Below are positions 60,875-64,000 of a stretch of DNA of 64,000 nt, one piece after another (the first letter of the stretch is position 1; every line of letters starts with the position of its first letter). The position numbers and the translations under genes are program-made. This stretch comes from Chryseobacterium nakagawai (GTDB lineage: Bacteria; Bacteroidota; Bacteroidia; Flavobacteriales; Weeksellaceae). The stretch lies in assembly GCF_900637665.1 (NCBI RefSeq), contig NZ_LR134386.1, positions 2,596,501 through 2,660,500 on the forward strand. The letters are read 5' to 3'. A model generated the notes under the pieces. It was not told the DNA's origin and ran no database searches. It saw only the letters and a program-made list of their open reading frames with translations.

Positions 60875-63814
60875 TTAATAACCAAATATTTCAGTTAAAT
60901 TGAGTTTTTTTATCTCTCCTAATTTCTGCATATCGGCTTCATTTACTTTGTCTTGTGATGCCACGATACAATAGGTGTAGTTCTTGTTTTTCATTTCGCT
61001 ATCATGGAAAGTGTTGATGTCTGCGAATGACAGTTTGGGAGCCTGTTCGTAGATGTTTTTTCTTATGTCTGTATTATTTCCAAGTCTTTGGGCTTTCAAA
61101 TAAGAGAAAATGATACCATCCTGAGAAATTCTTTCAGATGCGATTGTTTTTTTCAATCCGCTTTTGGCAGTTTCAAACAATTGCTCAGATTTTGGTAGGG
61201 TAGTCAGAAGTTCATTCATAGCAGAAGAAGCTTCATTGAATTTATCAGCCTGAGTTCCCACGTATGCCATAATAGAGTTTTTATCCTCTTTCTTGCTTGG
61301 AAGCGCAAAATAGGAATAAGTAGAATAAGCTAATGCTTTAGATTCTCTGATGGTTTGGAAAACAATAGAACCCATTCCACCTCCGAAATAGTTGTTGAAT
61401 AAGCTTACTGTAGGGGTAATGCCAGCATTGTATTGTTCTGAGTTTCTTGCCCAGAAGATTTCGGCCTGTACCATGTCATAATGAGCAAATAAGACCTTGT
61501 TTTTATCTGTTGGAATCTGCTCAAAAGTTTTTGTCTTTGGAAGTTCCTTAAGTGCTGAAGGCAGTTTGTGAATAGGTTTTAAAGAAGCTACCGTCTCAGC
61601 TCCTGTCTTAGGTCCATAATATAAAACTCTATGCTTGAAGTTGAATAAATCATGAAGGATATTCACAAGGTCTTCAGCTTTCAGGGCATCAAGTTCAGCA
61701 TCGCTCAAAACATTATTGAATGGATTCTGTGCTCCATATTGAGCGTAGCTTCTTAATCCGGCCATGATGGTGGCTTTATTCTGCTTTGCGTTGGCTCTGG
61801 CTTTCTTAAGTCTTGCTTTGTAAGCGTCTAATGCTGCCTGGTCTGCTTTACAGTTTTTAATCAAATCTTCAAATAAACCAATTGTTTTATCGAAGTTTTC
61901 ATTCAGGCCTTCCAAGGAAACATAAGTTTCTTCATTGCCTGCACTTACTTTAAAGCTTGATGCCAGTTTATAGAACTCTCTACTAATAGTTTCTGACGAC
62001 TTATTATTAGTTCCCAAATACTGTAGATACTCTGCGGCTAATGGAAGCATTTTGTTGTTCCATTTTCCGGAATCAAAGTGATAGTACATTCTGAATAATG
62101 CGTTGTCCGTGTTTTTTACAGAAAGTACCTCTACATCACCTAATTTGTTTTTAGCAATGTCCTTATCATAGTTTAGCCATACCGGGGCGATTGCTTTTTC
62201 AGGCATTTCATCAATTTTCTTAAGAAAAGCAGATTGGTCTTCTCTGTTTACAGAAACAGGAGTAATGGTAGGTTTGTCAACCTTTACTATGTTTTTGTCT
62301 TCTCCTTTTTTCTTATAAACCGCTACGTAATTGTTGTTTTGAAGATATTTGGAAACAAAGTCCATGATATCTTTTTTGGTAAGCTTAGAAATTTCTTCAA
62401 TATATTCTAGGTTTGCCTTGTGATCAACATCAGAAGTGAATTCATCCATTAAGATGCTTGCTCTTGAAGAGTATTTTTCATCCTTTTGAATCGTATTCTT
62501 TTTTTCGTTGTTTACGATAGACTGAATAAGGTCATCAGAGAATTCTCCTTTTCTTAGTTTATCGATTTCCTGAAGAAGAAGATTTTTCACTTCATCTAAA
62601 GACTGTCCTTCAGTCGGTTTTCCTTGCAGAAGTAATACCGAATAATCTTTCAGGGCATAAGGATAAGCAAAAGCACCAAGTAATTTTTGCTTTTTCACCA
62701 GATCAAGATCAATTAATCCAGCTTGCCCGTTGGTCAGCATGCTGCCTACAAAGTTTAATAGTCTTGCATCTTTTGTTGAAGCACCGGGAAATCTGAAGCC
62801 AAGCATTACACTTTCTGAGTCAGGTCCTACCACTTCTTTTATGACTGGAGAGGTAATCGCTTTTTCCTGACCTACTTTATATTCCGGAACCGGTTTAGAT
62901 TTCATATAAGAGAAAGCTTTGTCAATCTTGGCAATAGCTTCATCCGGATTGAAATCTCCCGACATGATGATTCCCATGTTGTTGGGAACATAATAATTGT
63001 TATAATAATCTCTGATCGCGTGCAGAGAAGGGTTTTTCAAATGCTCAATGGTTCCGATGGTAGTCTGCTTTCCATAATTGTTATTAGGGAAAAGGTTAGC
63101 AAACATCATATCATATACCTTGTCTCCATCATCATCAAGCGTTCTGTTTTTCTCTTCGTATACTGCTTCTAATTCTGTATGGAATAATCTGAGAATGGGC
63201 TCTCTAAATCTTTCTGACTGCAAAGCCAGAAATTTATCCATAACATTGGAAGGGATGTCTTCCGTGTATACTGTTTGTTCAAAAGAGGTGAAAGCGTTTG
63301 ATCCGTCAGCACCCATACCAGCCATCATTTTGTCATATTCATTGGCAATCGCGTATTTGGCAGCTTCTCCGGAAACCCTGTCGATTTCTTTGTAGATCTC
63401 TTTTCTCTTAGCTTCGTCTTTGGTCTGGTTGTATTTCTCATAAAGAGCATCAATCTGGTCTAAAAGAGGTTTTTCCTTCGCCCAGTCTTTAGATCCGAAC
63501 TGATTGGTTCCTTTGAAGAGCATGTGTTCCAGGTAATGAGCAAGACCTGTATGATCTGCAGGATCTGTTTTACTTCCTGCTTTTGTAGCGATATAGGTCT
63601 GGATTCTTGGTTCTTTGTTGGTTGGGCTTAAAATAACTGTTAATCCGTTCTTTAAAGTATAATATCTTGCGGCGGTAGGGTCATTGGTGACAAACTTATA
63701 TTTGTATCCATTGGAAGTTGCTTCCTTCCATTGATAGTCCTGTCCGAAAGCATGGCCTGCAAAACTTGCTGCTGCAATACTGGTAACGATTGTTAATTTT
63801 TTAAACAAATTCAT
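60875..63814 (-). CDS. M16-family zinc peptidase, two-domain, secreted
   Basis: 979 residues. Signal peptide about 1-24 (ending AFG). The first M16 half has the inverted zinc motif HYLEH in LAHYLEHMLFKG, and the distal Glu in LEAVYEEKNRTLDDD. The second half (about 520-970) is the inactive-type M16 domain, with GGMGSIVFQTIRESKALAYS. It degrades peptides in the periplasm; the length is typical for two-half pitrilysin-like enzymes of Bacteroidetes. Followed by a terminator. Confidence 0.94.
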   Translation of the reverse strand: MNLFKKLTIVTSIAAASFAGHAFGQDYQWKEATSNGYKYKFVTNDPTAARYYTLKNGLTVILSPTNKEPRIQTYIATKAGSKTDPADHTGLAHYLEHMLFKGTNQFGSKDWAKEKPLLDQIDALYEKYNQTKDEAKRKEIYKEIDRVSGEAAKYAIANEYDKMMAGMGADGSNAFTSFEQTVYTEDIPSNVMDKFLALQSERFREPILRLFHTELEAVYEEKNRTLDDDGDKVYDMMFANLFPNNNYGKQTTIGTIEHLKNPSLHAIRDYYNNYYVPNNMGIIMSGDFNPDEAIAKIDKAFSYMKSKPVPEYKVGQEKAITSPVIKEVVGPDSESVMLGFRFPGASTKDARLLNFVGSMLTNGQAGLIDLDLVKKQKLLGAFAYPYALKDYSVLLLQGKPTEGQSLDEVKNLLLQEIDKLRKGEFSDDLIQSIVNNEKKNTIQKDEKYSSRASILMDEFTSDVDHKANLEYIEEISKLTKKDIMDFVSKYLQNNNYVAVYKKKGEDKNIVKVDKPTITPVSVNREDQSAFLKKIDEMPEKAIAPVWLNYDKDIAKNKLGDVEVLSVKNTDNALFRMYYHFDSGKWNNKMLPLAAEYLQYLGTNNKSSETISREFYKLASSFKVSAGNEETYVSLEGLNENFDKTIGLFEDLIKNCKADQAALDAYKARLKKARANAKQNKATIMAGLRSYAQYGAQNPFNNVLSDAELDALKAEDLVNILHDLFNFKHRVLYYGPKTGAETVASLKPIHKLPSALKELPKTKTFEQIPTDKNKVLFAHYDMVQAEIFWARNSEQYNAGITPTVSLFNNYFGGGMGSIVFQTIRESKALAYSTYSYFALPSKKEDKNSIMAYVGTQADKFNEASSAMNELLTTLPKSEQLFETAKSGLKKTIASERISQDGIIFSYLKAQRLGNNTDIRKNIYEQAPKLSFADINTFHDSEMKNKNYTYCIVASQDKVNEADMQKLGEIKKLNLTEIFGY

Positions 63815-63849
63815 TGGTATGGCTGTGTTTTATTTTAGTTTTTTGATTC

Positions 63850-64000
63850 TTAGTTAAATTGCTCTAATAAATCTTTGATTCGTTTCATTGCTTCTCTTAA
63901 TTCTTCTTCAGATGCTGCATAAGAGAATCTGATACATTCCGGACTTCCAAAAGAGAATCCTCCAACACATCCTACATGAGCGTTTTCCAATAAGAACATG
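63850..64000 (-). CDS. PLP-dependent aminotransferase, C-terminal end
   Basis: The last 49 codons only, running off the window edge. Translation ends ECIRFSYAASEEELREAMKR and then IKDLLEQFN before TAA (63850-63852). The RFSYAASEEELREA pattern, with the substrate-binding Arg in IRFSYA, is that of class I aspartate-type aminotransferases. Confidence 0.75.
   Translation of the reverse strand, partial: MFLLENAHVGCVGGFSFGSPECIRFSYAASEEELREAMKRIKDLLEQFN

Noticed and set aside
1..64000. CRISPR arrays, tRNA genes, prophage or insertion sequences
   Set aside because: No regularly spaced repeats, no tRNA-like TTCGA arm with a cloverleaf, no integrase or transposase frames were found by reading; short tRNAs cannot be excluded without a scan.

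Overview
The window looks like a chromosomal stretch of a Chryseobacterium-type bacterium (Flavobacteriia, Bacteroidota). This is inferred, since no rRNA is present. Reasons: AT-rich DNA; few Shine-Dalgarno sequences; many intergenic regions carrying the Bacteroidetes -7 promoter motif TAnnTTTG; and lineage-typical genes, including a GldI-like lipoprotein, a DUF4294 protein, a QVGINT-type secreted protein, DAHP synthase fused to chorismate mutase, and a DnaX without the zinc module. I see no tRNA, rRNA, CRISPR array, prophage or insertion sequence.

Layout. 1-8.4 kb is a molybdenum block: the 3' part of a YdeP-type molybdopterin oxidoreductase, a small SUOX-like secreted protein, a bestrophin and a DUF488 protein on +, then the cofactor genes moaA-moeA-moaC-mobA-moeB on -. 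moaD, moaE and mogA are not in the window. 8.7-20 kb is mixed accessory DNA: AraC and Crp/Fnr regulators, PhzF, DoxX proteins, a YezG-like orphan immunity protein, a serine hydrolase, an MFS exporter and small secreted proteins, one of them frame-broken. 20-27 kb holds a two-component system with a propeller sensor, a candidate small RNA, a lone AraC domain, and an alpha-oxoamine synthase with a TetR regulator. 27-32.5 kb is housekeeping: dnaX with an 11-A run and frame break, a puzzling short ORF ahead of DAHP synthase/chorismate mutase, rsgA and ndk.

32.5-36.4 kb carries a GH29 fucosidase and a compact RiPP-like operon: a 74-residue precursor with a Sec signal and a C-terminal CPACGMG, a DUF692/MNIO enzyme, and a DUF1772 membrane protein. 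36.6-45.4 kb is housekeeping: rpe, an M42 peptidase, DUF4294, NUDIX, mnmD, ilvE, two prolyl isomerases and an aspartic protease. 45.5-47.5 kb is a poorly conserved patch with a structured intergenic region, repeats and a truncated gene. 47.7-55.3 kb has three tandem M28 peptidases, the third lacking key catalytic residues, then a DUF1015-serA-serC block. 55.4-64 kb contains a ferredoxin and a divergent acyl-CoA reductase, a BI-1 protein, a secreted QVGINT protein, thioredoxin and peroxiredoxin genes, an M16 peptidase and the 3' end of an aminotransferase.

Main items for a second look: the MNIO RiPP operon; the dnaX A-run followed by a near-immediate stop and a hairpin, which resembles programmed gamma/tau production; the aromatic-rich ORF before DAHP synthase, which could be an attenuator leader or a frameshifted small membrane protein; the degenerate M28 paralogue; a promoter-plus-terminator small RNA candidate near 24.2 kb; and several palindromic repeat families. 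Three reading-frame breaks at short base runs in one window mean sequencing error must be excluded before any of them is read as biology.
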